Of a stretch of 64,000 nt of DNA, positions 35,430-43,944 are shown piece after piece. The DNA comes from Halocatena salina. GTDB taxonomy: Archaea > Halobacteriota > Halobacteria > Halobacteriales > Haloarculaceae. The notes beneath the pieces were generated by a model, which saw only the letters and a program-made list of their open reading frames with translations, was not told where the DNA came from and ran no database searches. Positions within the stretch are counted from its first letter, which is position 1. Every line of letters begins with the position of its first letter. Where the stretch lies: positions 434,001 to 498,000 of the forward strand of contig NZ_CP096020.1 in NCBI RefSeq assembly GCF_023115355.1, given 5' to 3'. The position numbers were made by a program, and so were the translations under genes.

Positions 35430-37793
35430 CTACTGAGATCTCTCGACGCGCCGGGCCCACGAACGGAGCCACGCACGCGTCCCGCCGTTGGGAACGGTCA
35501 GCTCGTGGGTGGTAACTGCTAACTCGGGATAGCCGCCGACCTCCGTTTGGCTCTCGATGTACTCGCCATCGCGGTTACGGATCAGATCGATGACACGCTC
35601 GTCGTGGGGCGTCCGGTCAGCGGGCCGTGCTCCCGCGTTCTCTAAGTTGTGTTCGTACACGTCTGCCGACGGCATCGCTTCGAGTCCGGCAGGCCAGACC
35701 GGACGCTCACCGAGCCGTTCGTCGACGTCGATCAGCGGGTCGGTGTCTGGATCGGCGCGGTTGTCGCGGGCATAAACGTGACCGTTGCTGATCGGGGCCT
35801 GATCCGCGTCGAGTGGATCAAGAAAGCTATTCCCGACGATCGCCGAGTACGCCTCTTCGGCGGGAGTCGCTCCCGAGTTGAAGTGATACACGACGTTGTT
35901 GACGACAGCGGTTCGACCACCAAGGTTCGGGTTCCGTGCCCTGTTGAGCGCCCAGACGTTGCCTAGCCAGCATATGTTTTCCGCGTCGTCGCCGGCCCCG
36001 ATGGAGCCGTATCCGTATCTGATGTCCAAGGCCTCGGCGATCAGGCTGTTCGATACCGTCGTGTCCGTCGTCCTGTACGCGACGGAGAGGTTTTCGACCG
36101 TTCCCCACGTGGCTGTACAGTGGTCGATGACGTTGTTTCCGACGTCGTCGTCCGTCGTGAGCGAGTCGACCGCCCAGTCACGAACCGTATCGTGACCGGC
36201 GTCGCCCGCGCGGAATCGTAGGTGCTGGATCACACAGTTGTTCGCATCAAGCACGAAACTCCCGCGGACGAACGTGATGCCCGGCGAAGGCGCAGTCTGA
36301 CCGGCCAGATACAGATCGTCGTGTGAAACGACGAGACGGCGTTCATCGAGATCGATGGTACCGCTGGTTTCGAACACCACGAGGCGAGGCCCATCGATGT
36401 CGACAGCCGCTTGCAGTTGTCGCCGCGTCGGTTCGGTGATCGGAACGATCGGGGTGGTGTCATCGAGCCACGGAGCAAGGTCTGCGAATCCGTCGGCCGG
36501 ATCGAAATGGGAAACGCTGTCGGGACCGGCTCCGGTCTTGCCACTCGAAGTACGGGCAGCGGTGTTAAACAGGTAAACCGGGCTAGTGATGGGGGTGCCA
36601 TCGGCGGTCTCGACGGTCGCTCGAATCTGGTAGTAGCGCCTGCTCGTCAGTTCCGAAAGATCACGAGCGAACGATCCCCCCGCAGTGGGCGTCTGAGAAC
36701 CTGTTGCGGTCCAGGACGCGCGGGGGACCATCCGATACTCGAACACAGCCTCAACCGCTCCGGGATCGGCGATGTCCACCGACGCTTCGACCGTCGCTGA
36801 CGTCGGGGAGACGTTCGTTATGGTCTCTATGGAAACGATACTCGAGGTGGTGAATCGTCGGATTGCTCCAGTGGCGTCATCACCGTCGCTGGTTTCAATG
36901 ACCGCTCGGTACTCGTACTCTGTGACGCTCCGCGAGAGACCCGAAATTCCCCGAGTAAACGCGCTAGTCCCGTCGTGTGTCTCCGGCGGCGTCGTGGTCC
37001 ACGACGTCGCCCCCTGTTCTCGGTACTCGAAATAACACTCCGCGGTGTCGGCACCACCGAGATCCGTTAATTCCCCCCGTAGCGTAGCACTGGTCGCCGT
37101 CACGTCCGTCGGCTCGTCGGTCGAGACGAAGGGAACGCTCGTTTCGGTAGAAACGCTACCGGCCGTCCTGACGCTGCCGATATCCCGGTTCGCAGTCGGC
37201 CCAACTCCTTCGAGATCCTTGAACGTCGCTCGACAGAGGACGTTCTCGTTGTGACTGGTAACCGCCAGCCCGAGATACGCGTCGTCGCTGATGGTGATGT
37301 CATCAGCGGTGAACCGACGGATCATTGCCCAGTCGCTCTCGCCGGCCGGCTCGTCCTGTGAACCGAACGCCTCGATGACGTCACCTGCCCGTTTCAAGCG
37401 CATCCAGTCGGCGTAGATGTTCGTCGAGCTCTCCATCATCTGTGTTTGTACTCCCGTTTCGGGTCGCCACTGTACCGACTCTTCTTCCGTCGGCCGCCGC
37501 CGGAGCATCAGGTTCTTCGAATCCGCGTCGAGCGTCTCCCGTACCATGAGTCCAGCTTTCGCCCAAACGTTCGTATCCTCCACAAAGAGGTTCTGAACGA
37601 CTACGTCGAAATCACCGCTGACCGGCGCATAGTAGTAATGAAACGCGTCTTCGGTTCCCCAGATGTCGACCCCACCGCCTTGCAACGTGATGACTGTCGC
37701 CGCGTCGGCGGTATCGCTGACCAGCGCTCCGATCGAGAGACCGATACTCCCCGCTCCGATCGCACGCAAAAACGTACGCCTGTTGTGTGTCAT
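35430..37793 (-). CDS. Tat-exported multidomain pectate lyase (lectin-like + two FnIII-like + PL1)
   Basis: The 787-residue protein has a Tat signal (NRRTFLRAIGAGSIGLSIGALV). The lectin-like domain (about 33-205, WMRLKRAGDVIEAFGSQD) is followed by two fibronectin-III-like modules (about 222-320 and 320-405), then a PL1 domain (about 420-785) with NVIDHCTATWGTVENLSVAY. The usual Asp of SWxVDE is Val here, and RNPR reads RNPN, so activity may be altered. It ends with the shared GGYPELAVTTHELTVPNGGTRAWLRSWARRVE tail. It is a close relative of the 15344 lyase with one extra FnIII-like module. Confidence 0.88.
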   Translation of the reverse strand: MTHNRRTFLRAIGAGSIGLSIGALVSDTADAATVITLQGGGVDIWGTEDAFHYYYAPVSGDFDVVVQNLFVEDTNVWAKAGLMVRETLDADSKNLMLRRRPTEEESVQWRPETGVQTQMMESSTNIYADWMRLKRAGDVIEAFGSQDEPAGESDWAMIRRFTADDITISDDAYLGLAVTSHNENVLCRATFKDLEGVGPTANRDIGSVRTAGSVSTETSVPFVSTDEPTDVTATSATLRGELTDLGGADTAECYFEYREQGATSWTTTPPETHDGTSAFTRGISGLSRSVTEYEYRAVIETSDGDDATGAIRRFTTSSIVSIETITNVSPTSATVEASVDIADPGAVEAVFEYRMVPRASWTATGSQTPTAGGSFARDLSELTSRRYYQIRATVETADGTPITSPVYLFNTAARTSSGKTGAGPDSVSHFDPADGFADLAPWLDDTTPIVPITEPTRRQLQAAVDIDGPRLVVFETSGTIDLDERRLVVSHDDLYLAGQTAPSPGITFVRGSFVLDANNCVIQHLRFRAGDAGHDTVRDWAVDSLTTDDDVGNNVIDHCTATWGTVENLSVAYRTTDTTVSNSLIAEALDIRYGYGSIGAGDDAENICWLGNVWALNRARNPNLGGRTAVVNNVVYHFNSGATPAEEAYSAIVGNSFLDPLDADQAPISNGHVYARDNRADPDTDPLIDVDERLGERPVWPAGLEAMPSADVYEHNLENAGARPADRTPHDERVIDLIRNRDGEYIESQTEVGGYPELAVTTHELTVPNGGTRAWLRSWARRVERSQ

Positions 37794-38018
37794 TAGATAC
37801 CCCTGTACGAACCATACGTTTCAAATATTTAAATTTATCTTATAAAATAATATTAATAATTAGTTATAAAATTAGAGAAATTTGAACTCCGATAGAACTC
37901 ATGCAGATAGTCCTTGTCGGAAAGATCGTACGGCTAAGTCCGACATCTGCTTCTGTTGTGCTTTCGCGAGCGAGTACATCACAACCTATAAATCCATACT
38001 GATTGCACATAGAAATGA

Positions 38019-39035
38019 ATGGCAGGCAGTGATCTTCGATACGGTATCGTTGGCTGTGCCGGAATGGGGGACACTCACGCAACGGCTGTCGAAGCGATCG
38101 ATGGCGCGACGTTGGTCGCTTGTGCGGACATCAAGGCGGAAATAGCCCGATCCGTTGGGAACGACTACGGGATCGCCTGGTACACGGACCCAACTGAGAT
38201 GGTGATCGACGCGGATCTCGACCTCGTGAGTGTCTGTACACCCAACGGAACACACCTCGAAATAGTGAACGATCTCGCAACGACAGGCGTCGACATCCTC
38301 TGTGAGAAACCGCTCGAGATCACGCCCGAGCGCGTCGATCGGCTGATCGACGTCTGTGAACGCGAGAACACCACCCTCGGCTGTATTCTCCAACGGCGGA
38401 CGTTCGGTGGGCCACGGCTCGCACGTGCCGCACTCGCTGACGGTCGTCTCGGTAATCTGATCTTCGGAGACGTTCGGGTGACGTGGCACCGAAAGCAGTC
38501 TTATTATGAGGACAACGCGTGGCATGGAACGACTGACACTGATGGTGGGATCCTCTTCACTCAGGCGCTGCATGGGATCGATCTCCTTCAGTGGGTGACA
38601 GGGGGAATCGAGCGGATCTCCGCCGAACTCGGCACGCTCCACCACGATATCGAAGTCCCGGATACCGCGATCGCGAGCGTCGAATTCACCGACGGCGGTT
38701 ATGGGCAAATCACGGCCACGACAGCGGTGTTTCCACAACAGCCGATCAGCCTCCGTCTTCAGGGTACTAGGGGGACGGTTCAGTGGCACGAAGACAAATC
38801 CGACCACGAGAACGAACTCGAAGCGTTCGAGACGGTTGACAGTCCTGTCGACGCCACACCCGAACCGTTCCATCTGGGAACCGGTATCCGGGGCCAAGTG
38901 CGGGACTTCGTCGCGGCTGTTCGTGACAACCGCGATCCGATGGTTCTCCCTAAAGAGGCGCGCAAAGCACTCGAAATCACGTTTGCAGCTCGAAAAGCCG
39001 CCAACCATGGTGAATGGGTCGACGTCGGTCACTAA
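38019..39035 (+). CDS. Gfo/Idh/MocA-family oxidoreductase (second)
   Basis: The 338-residue protein has a Rossmann start YGIVGCAGMGDTHATAV, the motif LCEKPLEIT, and the C-terminal GGILFTQALHGIDLLQW with its catalytic His. A TATA-like CCTATAAAT (about 37985-37993) about 30 bases before ATG 38019 supports the start. It is followed after 71 bases by a dehydratase-like DapA-family gene with its own TATA box, so they may act in one acid-sugar pathway. Only distantly like the family member at 19163. Confidence 0.88.
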   Translation: MAGSDLRYGIVGCAGMGDTHATAVEAIDGATLVACADIKAEIARSVGNDYGIAWYTDPTEMVIDADLDLVSVCTPNGTHLEIVNDLATTGVDILCEKPLEITPERVDRLIDVCERENTTLGCILQRRTFGGPRLARAALADGRLGNLIFGDVRVTWHRKQSYYEDNAWHGTTDTDGGILFTQALHGIDLLQWVTGGIERISAELGTLHHDIEVPDTAIASVEFTDGGYGQITATTAVFPQQPISLRLQGTRGTVQWHEDKSDHENELEAFETVDSPVDATPEPFHLGTGIRGQVRDFVAAVRDNRDPMVLPKEARKALEITFAARKAANHGEWVDVGH

Positions 39036-39084
39036 CGGGGTAAAACCAGCGAGCAGCGTCGGAGCTATGCGATAGATTTATACT

Positions 39085-39097
39085 ATGTGCGACACAT
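39085..39097. promoter_or_regulatory. Inverted repeat ATGTG-CGA-CACAT after the TATA box of the gene at 39107
   Basis: Perfect five-base arms lie directly after the TATA box ATTTATAC (39075-39082) and before the ATG at 39107, so a bound repressor would block initiation. It does not belong to the two larger palindrome families. Confidence 0.35.
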
Positions 39098-39106
39098 CGG
39101 AGAGCT

Positions 39107-40045
39107 ATGTCCCTGTCAGAGCAGCAGGTACGGAGTCGTCTTCAAGGCGTAGCTGTTGGATTATTGACTCCATTCAGCGACGGACATGATATTCGACATG
39201 AGGAACTCGCAGAGAACGCTAAAGAGCTGTACGACGCGGGAATTCGAACGTTTCTAGGGGCTGCGAACATCAGCGAGTATCACTCGTTGTCCAAGAGCGA
39301 ACGAGCAGACGTGGTCGAGACGAGCGTGAAAGCGTTGCCATCGGACGCCTGCGTGCTAGCCGGCGTCGGTGGCAGCACGGCTGAGGCCACGGAGCTGATT
39401 CGCACGTACGATCGTCTCGATGCCGATGCGATGATGATCATGCCGCCCGATCACACGTATATCCACGAACAGGGGTTGTTAGAGTATTACCGCGAACTCG
39501 GTGCAGCGACAGAGACGCCACTCGTCCCGTACGTTCGAGGGTTCGATCCGTCCGTCGAGTATCTTGCCCGTCTCACTCACATCGACAGTGTCGTTGGGAT
39601 CAAATACGCGCTGAAAGATCCAGTGAAGCTGGGTGCCGGCGTCGCTGCCGGGGCCGACGAAGTCGTCTGGGTCGATGGCCTCGCTGAGCCGTTTGCCATC
39701 TCCTTTTGGGCTGAAGGCGCAGAAGGGTTCTCGGCTGGAGTCAGCAACTTCAGGCCCGAAGTCGGTCTCGAACTGTACGATGCGCTCTCCACGGGAGACT
39801 GGGAGCGAGCGTGCCAGCTCCGGAACATCTGTCTCCCATACCAGAACTTCCGGGATGAGACGGGTCAGGAAAACGAGATCGAGGGTGCGATCAGCGTTTC
39901 AGCCGTCAAAAAGGGTCTCGAACTCGCCGGACTCAACGGTGGGTCAGTCCGAGAACCGATCCGCCCGCTCGCCGACGAAGAAGAGCGCAAAGCTGAGCGT
40001 CTCTACGATCAACTCGACGACGACATCGAATCCCTCATCGGATGA
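39107..40045 (+). CDS. DapA-family protein resembling 5-dehydro-4-deoxyglucarate dehydratase
   Basis: The 312-residue TIM barrel has Schiff-base Lys166 (VVGIKYA) and Tyr142 in PYVRG. Segments WVDGLAEPFAISFWAEGAEGFSAGVSNFRPEV and LLTPFSDGHDIRHEELAENAKEL resemble dehydratases that turn 5-keto-4-deoxy-glucarate into 2-ketoglutarate semialdehyde. That would complete the oxidative galacturonate route begun by the uronate dehydrogenase-like enzyme. Unlike the relative at 22712 it keeps the Tyr. A TATA box (39075-39082) supports the start. Confidence 0.85.
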   Translation: MSLSEQQVRSRLQGVAVGLLTPFSDGHDIRHEELAENAKELYDAGIRTFLGAANISEYHSLSKSERADVVETSVKALPSDACVLAGVGGSTAEATELIRTYDRLDADAMMIMPPDHTYIHEQGLLEYYRELGAATETPLVPYVRGFDPSVEYLARLTHIDSVVGIKYALKDPVKLGAGVAAGADEVVWVDGLAEPFAISFWAEGAEGFSAGVSNFRPEVGLELYDALSTGDWERACQLRNICLPYQNFRDETGQENEIEGAISVSAVKKGLELAGLNGGSVREPIRPLADEEERKAERLYDQLDDDIESLIG

Positions 40046-40107
40046 GCGTGTCGCTGCCGGAACGGGACGAAAAGGAACCCAGGTAGCGAATCGACCAAAT
40101 CGGGTGT

Positions 40108-40124
40108 GTTCCGTCGGGGGGAAC
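40108..40124. promoter_or_regulatory. 17-bp palindrome, GTTC-N9-GAAC class
   Basis: GTTCCGTCGGGGGGAAC, about 60 bases after the stop of the dehydratase-like gene. Confidence 0.5.
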
Positions 40125-40240
40125 GAGCCCGTATAGTCACATCACTCACAGTCTCCCAACCAGCCCGGATGACATTCACCGTCTCACAGTTCACCGGTGC
40201 TCGTCTATCATCCCGAGTGATACCACGGAACACTCGCGAA

Positions 40241-40260
40241 TTACAATAGTACAGTTGTCA
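40241..40260. promoter_or_regulatory. 20-bp palindrome, one mismatch to TTACA-N3-GTAC-N3-TGTAA
   Basis: TTACAATAGTACAGTTGTCA. The centre GTAC and left arm are exact; the right arm is TGTCA. Confidence 0.55.
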
Positions 40261-40627
40261 TCGTTCGTGGTAGACGAACGCACCCCGACTTGGAGAGTCT
40301 AACGCAGAAACGTCCCGATAGAAACGTCTCACAGTCCAATCAGAGACGACAGGTGGTTTGCTACAGCGGAACGTTCTCCCGTCCACATGTATCATTTCCT
40401 ATCACACACCACGCTGTTCACGCGGTAATACCGCCGAAAAAACGGCTGTACCGAATCATCCGTTTCGGACTACGGGAAAGACAGACATCTTATTAGCTGA
40501 TAATTGAATTCATATATCATAATATTGCCAGCCGCCTGCGAGCGGGAGCGGAGTGGACCGGCGGGACACACACCTCCCCATTATATCGAGTCGTCGGGAC
40601 CCACCGCAGAACGAATCACATCCATCA

Positions 40628-40660
40628 TTACATGCGTACGACTGTAATCCAATTACAGTC
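40628..40660. promoter_or_regulatory. Overlapping palindromes: 20-bp site plus 9-base-arm repeat
   Basis: Bases 40628-40647 are an exact TTACA-N3-GTAC-N3-TGTAA site. Its right arm is reused in a second perfect inverted repeat, GACTGTAAT-CCA-ATTACAGTC (40640-40660). This gives three alternating half-sites in a row, as if two dimers could bind side by side. Confidence 0.75.
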
Positions 40661-40829
40661 ATCTTCAACGAGATGATGGCACGCCAGAACGAGTATGTAC
40701 GAAAACCACGATTCATTGAACGATCGGCCCACGCAGACAGCCCATTCTATACAAATGGTCCCCATCTACAGTTAATAGTTCATTTGATACATATAAGTAA
40801 ATTTGATGTGTATTGTCATACATCGTGGG

Positions 40830-40843
40830 GGACCGTCCGGTCC
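40830..40843 (-). terminator. Hairpin GGACCG-TC-CGGTCC after the sugar dehydrogenase gene
   Basis: A perfect six-base-pair stem lies 15 bases past the stop of the minus-strand gene ending at 40858. No U-rich tail follows, so termination is only a possibility. Confidence 0.3.
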
Positions 40844-40857
40844 GATAGGCACACTAG

Positions 40858-42753
40858 TTATCCGCTCTGCCCGTCGTGTTCGATGCGGTAGATTCCGGCA
40901 TTCGATCCTTCGTAGCCTTCTCCCCATTCTAAGAGATACAACACGCCGTTCGGACCGATTTCCAGATCCATCGGTGACAACAGTTTTGCGTTCGGCATGA
41001 ACGCCGCTATATCAGTCACGGAACCGTCTTCGGCGTACTCCACGGTTTTGAGCCAGTTCGCCCCCCACTCCGCGATGAAATGCTTGCCGTCGTACTCTTC
41101 TGGGAGGGCACCCGCGCCTGAATCGTCGCTGTACCGGTAAACAGGGCCCCCCATCGGAGCGCCGCCTTCGAGAGTTGGCCAAGGAGCTTCATCGGGGACG
41201 GCCGCGTAATCAGGTGCATCGGTGTATGCATCCCACGAGAACGGGTACCAGAGCGTCGCTGGCCGGACTGAAGGGAGTTCTTCGAGACCGTCGTTGTTCG
41301 GTGAGCCGTTAACCGGGTTTGCGGGATCGAATGGACCATCGGACTCCTCTGTCTCGAAATCGTACTCGACGTAGGGATGGTTCGGTCCCCGTACGTATGG
41401 CCACCCGGCATTCATGGGTTCGGAGACGCTGTTGATCTCGACGATGCCGATCGGACCGCGACCAGCGTCCCACTCACCGGCGTCCGGTCCGTAGTCGGCG
41501 TAGTGTAGCACGCCGGTTTTCTGGTCGACGCTCATTCGGAAAGGATTACGCACCCCCATCACGTAGATCTCCGGACGAACCAGTCCGTCCTCGATCTCTG
41601 CGGCGTACTCGTCCTGTGGAAAGAGGTTGTCGTCGGGAACCGAGTACGATCCGTCGTCCTCGGGGGAGATTCGGAGGATCTTCCCGCGTAAATCCGCCGT
41701 GTTGGCCGCTGTCCGCTGTGCGTCGTACGGTTCCCGTCCGTCACGCTCGTCGATCGGCGTGTACCCATCCGATTCGTGCGGATTGGTATCGTCACCGGTC
41801 GAGAGGTAGAGGTCACCCGACGGACCGAACTCGATGTCGCCACCCGCGTGACAACACGTTTCACGCTGGGTTGGAACCCGCAGGATCTCGACCTCACAGT
41901 CGGGATCGATCGAGTTGCCCCGGACACGGAACCGTGACAGCTGATTGTACGGTTCGTCGCCGACGACCTCGTTCGGCGGGGAGTAGAACAGATACACCCA
42001 GCCGTTCTCTTCGAAGGCAGGATCGAAAGCCAGACCCTGAAGACCGTCTTCCTGTCCGGTGTAAACGTCGATTTCGAGGGCAGTCGTGATCTCACCGCTT
42101 TCGGGATCGATCACACCCACACGTCCCGTTCCTGTGGTCTCATCCTCGGCGTCCTCGCTGAAGTTACCGCCACGAGTGGTGTAAAACACTCGACCATCAG
42201 GCGCGATCTCGATCGCCATTGGATCAGTGAGATCCGAAGCCAGCTGTCGTTTCGTAAACGGAGACGGGTCCGTTTCGTCGTCGCCATCCGTCTCCGTCTG
42301 TTCGTCATCCTCGGTACTGCCTGTGATTTCGACACTGCCCCGCATCGATTGGGGATGTGGTTGGCAGAAGTACTCCGACATTTCTTCCGTAGCGGTGAAT
42401 TCGACGGTTTGTGTCTCTCCCTGTTCTGCCATGATATCAGACGAGAGGAGTTCTTGCTCGTTTCCGTCGACGACCACGAAGTTATGCCCCATCCCGTCCC
42501 GGTTCGTCCACTCGACGGTCACCGCCTCACCAGGTTCGAAAGTGAGCGTAGGATTGGTCTCGTCCGCGATATCGTCGGGTGAAACACCCTGCCACCCAGA
42601 TATCTGACCGTCAAGCGTGATCGATGATCGGGCACTGACAGGCCAACTCATCCCTGCGGTCCCGATCACCCCGACCGCGCCGAGCGCCCGGAGAACCTGC
42701 CGTCTGCTCGTGATTCCATTCGTCAGACTCTTACCCTGATCCGAGTTACTCAC
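40858..42753 (-). CDS. Exported cupredoxin-PQQ sugar dehydrogenase fusion
   Basis: The 631-residue protein has a Tat signal (SRRQVLRALGAVGVIGTAG). Residues about 45-145 form a blue-copper domain with His90 (GHNFVV), Cys130, His133 and Met137 in CQPHPQSM, the complete type 1 copper ligand set. An acidic linker (about 146-170) leads to a six-bladed propeller of the soluble glucose/sorbosone dehydrogenase type (PMAIEIAPDGRVFYTTRGG, GLQGLAFDPAFEENGWVYLFYS, CCHAGGDIEFGPSGDLYLSTGDD). Electrons from PQQ-linked sugar oxidation could pass directly to the fused copper centre. The sugar is not determined. Confidence 0.88.
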   Translation of the reverse strand: MSNSDQGKSLTNGITSRRQVLRALGAVGVIGTAGMSWPVSARSSITLDGQISGWQGVSPDDIADETNPTLTFEPGEAVTVEWTNRDGMGHNFVVVDGNEQELLSSDIMAEQGETQTVEFTATEEMSEYFCQPHPQSMRGSVEITGSTEDDEQTETDGDDETDPSPFTKRQLASDLTDPMAIEIAPDGRVFYTTRGGNFSEDAEDETTGTGRVGVIDPESGEITTALEIDVYTGQEDGLQGLAFDPAFEENGWVYLFYSPPNEVVGDEPYNQLSRFRVRGNSIDPDCEVEILRVPTQRETCCHAGGDIEFGPSGDLYLSTGDDTNPHESDGYTPIDERDGREPYDAQRTAANTADLRGKILRISPEDDGSYSVPDDNLFPQDEYAAEIEDGLVRPEIYVMGVRNPFRMSVDQKTGVLHYADYGPDAGEWDAGRGPIGIVEINSVSEPMNAGWPYVRGPNHPYVEYDFETEESDGPFDPANPVNGSPNNDGLEELPSVRPATLWYPFSWDAYTDAPDYAAVPDEAPWPTLEGGAPMGGPVYRYSDDSGAGALPEEYDGKHFIAEWGANWLKTVEYAEDGSVTDIAAFMPNAKLLSPMDLEIGPNGVLYLLEWGEGYEGSNAGIYRIEHDGQSG

Positions 42754-42906
42754 GAAGAAAGTATTTCATTTCTACATATAAATAATTATCGGTTAATAAT
42801 ATATTATTATTTTATTAGAATAGTGATATATTATCTAATAGTTAGTATGATTGCATTATACTCGGGTCCAATAGCGGTGAGGCGAGAGGAAGCGCAGATC
42901 GGTTGT

Positions 42907-43944
42907 TCACTCTTCGCTGTCGTATGGATCACCGAGGGAAGCGGGCACGCGGGTCGAACCCCACATGGTGAGTACGACGATTACAGCAAGATACGGAAAC
43001 AGGTTGACCAACCGGTTGGGAAGATCGATTCCGATCGTTTGGAACTGGATCTGAAGCATATCCAGCCCACCGAACAACAGCGCCGCCACAGCGGCTCCGA
43101 TCGGATTGTAGTTGCCAAACAGGTACGCAACGATCCCGATCCAGCCTCGTCCATTGACCATCGTGTCGCCCGTCCCAGTGAACGAACCGGCGTGTGCGAG
43201 GAGAACAGCACCACCCAGCCCCGCCATCACACCCGAGAAGATAACGGCTGCGTACCGGACGCGCCCCACGCTGACGCCCGCCGTGTCTAGGGCCTCGGGA
43301 TTCTCACCGGCCGCCTGAATCCAATAGCCGTAGCGGGTGTGATAGAGGATTGCCCACGCGACGATCGTCACGAAAGCGGTGAGGAGCACCAACGGGGAGA
43401 TGTCAAACAGCAGTGCTCCGACGATCGGAAGCTCCGAGAGTCCCGGAACCGTGAGGTTCTCGACGCTCACGAGTCCGGGACTGTTCTGACTGTCCCAGAG
43501 GAGCACAGCTACGAAGGGGCCGAAGCCGAGACCGAGAAACCATACCGCTAGGCCCGCCACGATCTGATCCGCCTTGTACCGGATCACCAACACGGCAAAG
43601 AGAACGGCAGCGACCGAGACGATCGCTACCGATCCGAGGATGGCCATCCAGAGAGTGTTCTGTCCGGCCGTCTCACCTCCGATGAGCCACGTGAGCGCCG
43701 CCGTGGTGACCGCACCGAAGATCATGAATCCTTCGACCCCGATGTTGAACACACCGCTTTTTTCGGCGTACAGCCCACCGATCGCCGTGAGTGCGATCGG
43801 GGCCGCCGCCTGAAGCGATCGGCTGAGAAATCCCACTGTGAGCAGCTCAGCGAGCGGAAGATCCAGCCAGCCGATCAGTGCCACGCCAACAAAACCGATT
43901 GCAGCACCGATCTCAGTCCGACCCCAGTTCCTGACAGCACTCAC
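42907..43944 (-). CDS. BMP-type ABC importer permease 2
   Basis: The 345-residue permease of the branched-chain/ribose fold has about ten helices, the LTAIGGLYAEKSGVFNIGVEGFMIFGA motif and AAGENPEALDTAGVSVGRVRYAAVIFSGVMAGLGGAVL, typical of nucleoside- and simple-sugar-type permeases (YufQ/BmpC-like). Its ATG overlaps the previous gene's stop by four bases. Last gene of a four-gene operon. Confidence 0.88.
   Translation of the reverse strand: MSAVRNWGRTEIGAAIGFVGVALIGWLDLPLAELLTVGFLSRSLQAAAPIALTAIGGLYAEKSGVFNIGVEGFMIFGAVTTAALTWLIGGETAGQNTLWMAILGSVAIVSVAAVLFAVLVIRYKADQIVAGLAVWFLGLGFGPFVAVLLWDSQNSPGLVSVENLTVPGLSELPIVGALLFDISPLVLLTAFVTIVAWAILYHTRYGYWIQAAGENPEALDTAGVSVGRVRYAAVIFSGVMAGLGGAVLLAHAGSFTGTGDTMVNGRGWIGIVAYLFGNYNPIGAAVAALLFGGLDMLQIQFQTIGIDLPNRLVNLFPYLAVIVVLTMWGSTRVPASLGDPYDSEE

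Larger units (their letters stand above)
40046..40857. other. Intergenic block C, 812 bases between convergent genes, several palindromes
   Basis: No credible protein gene was found; the longest open frame (40553-40891) has no coding character and overlaps the next gene end. It holds a 17-bp palindrome (40108), a near-match 20-bp site (40241), an exact 20-bp site (40628) overlapping a second, 9-base-arm palindrome (40640-40660), two AT-rich promoter-like stretches (about 40490-40530 and 40770-40815), and a GGACCG-TC-CGGTCC hairpin (40830-40843). It might encode a small RNA. Confidence 0.6.

Noticed and set aside
40356-40372. GTTTGCTACAGCGGAAC as another 17-bp palindrome
   Set aside because: Arms match the class at too few positions to separate from chance.
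40553-40891. 112-codon open frame
   Set aside because: Composition is not coding-like, it has no recognisable domain, and it runs into the 3' end of the sugar dehydrogenase gene.
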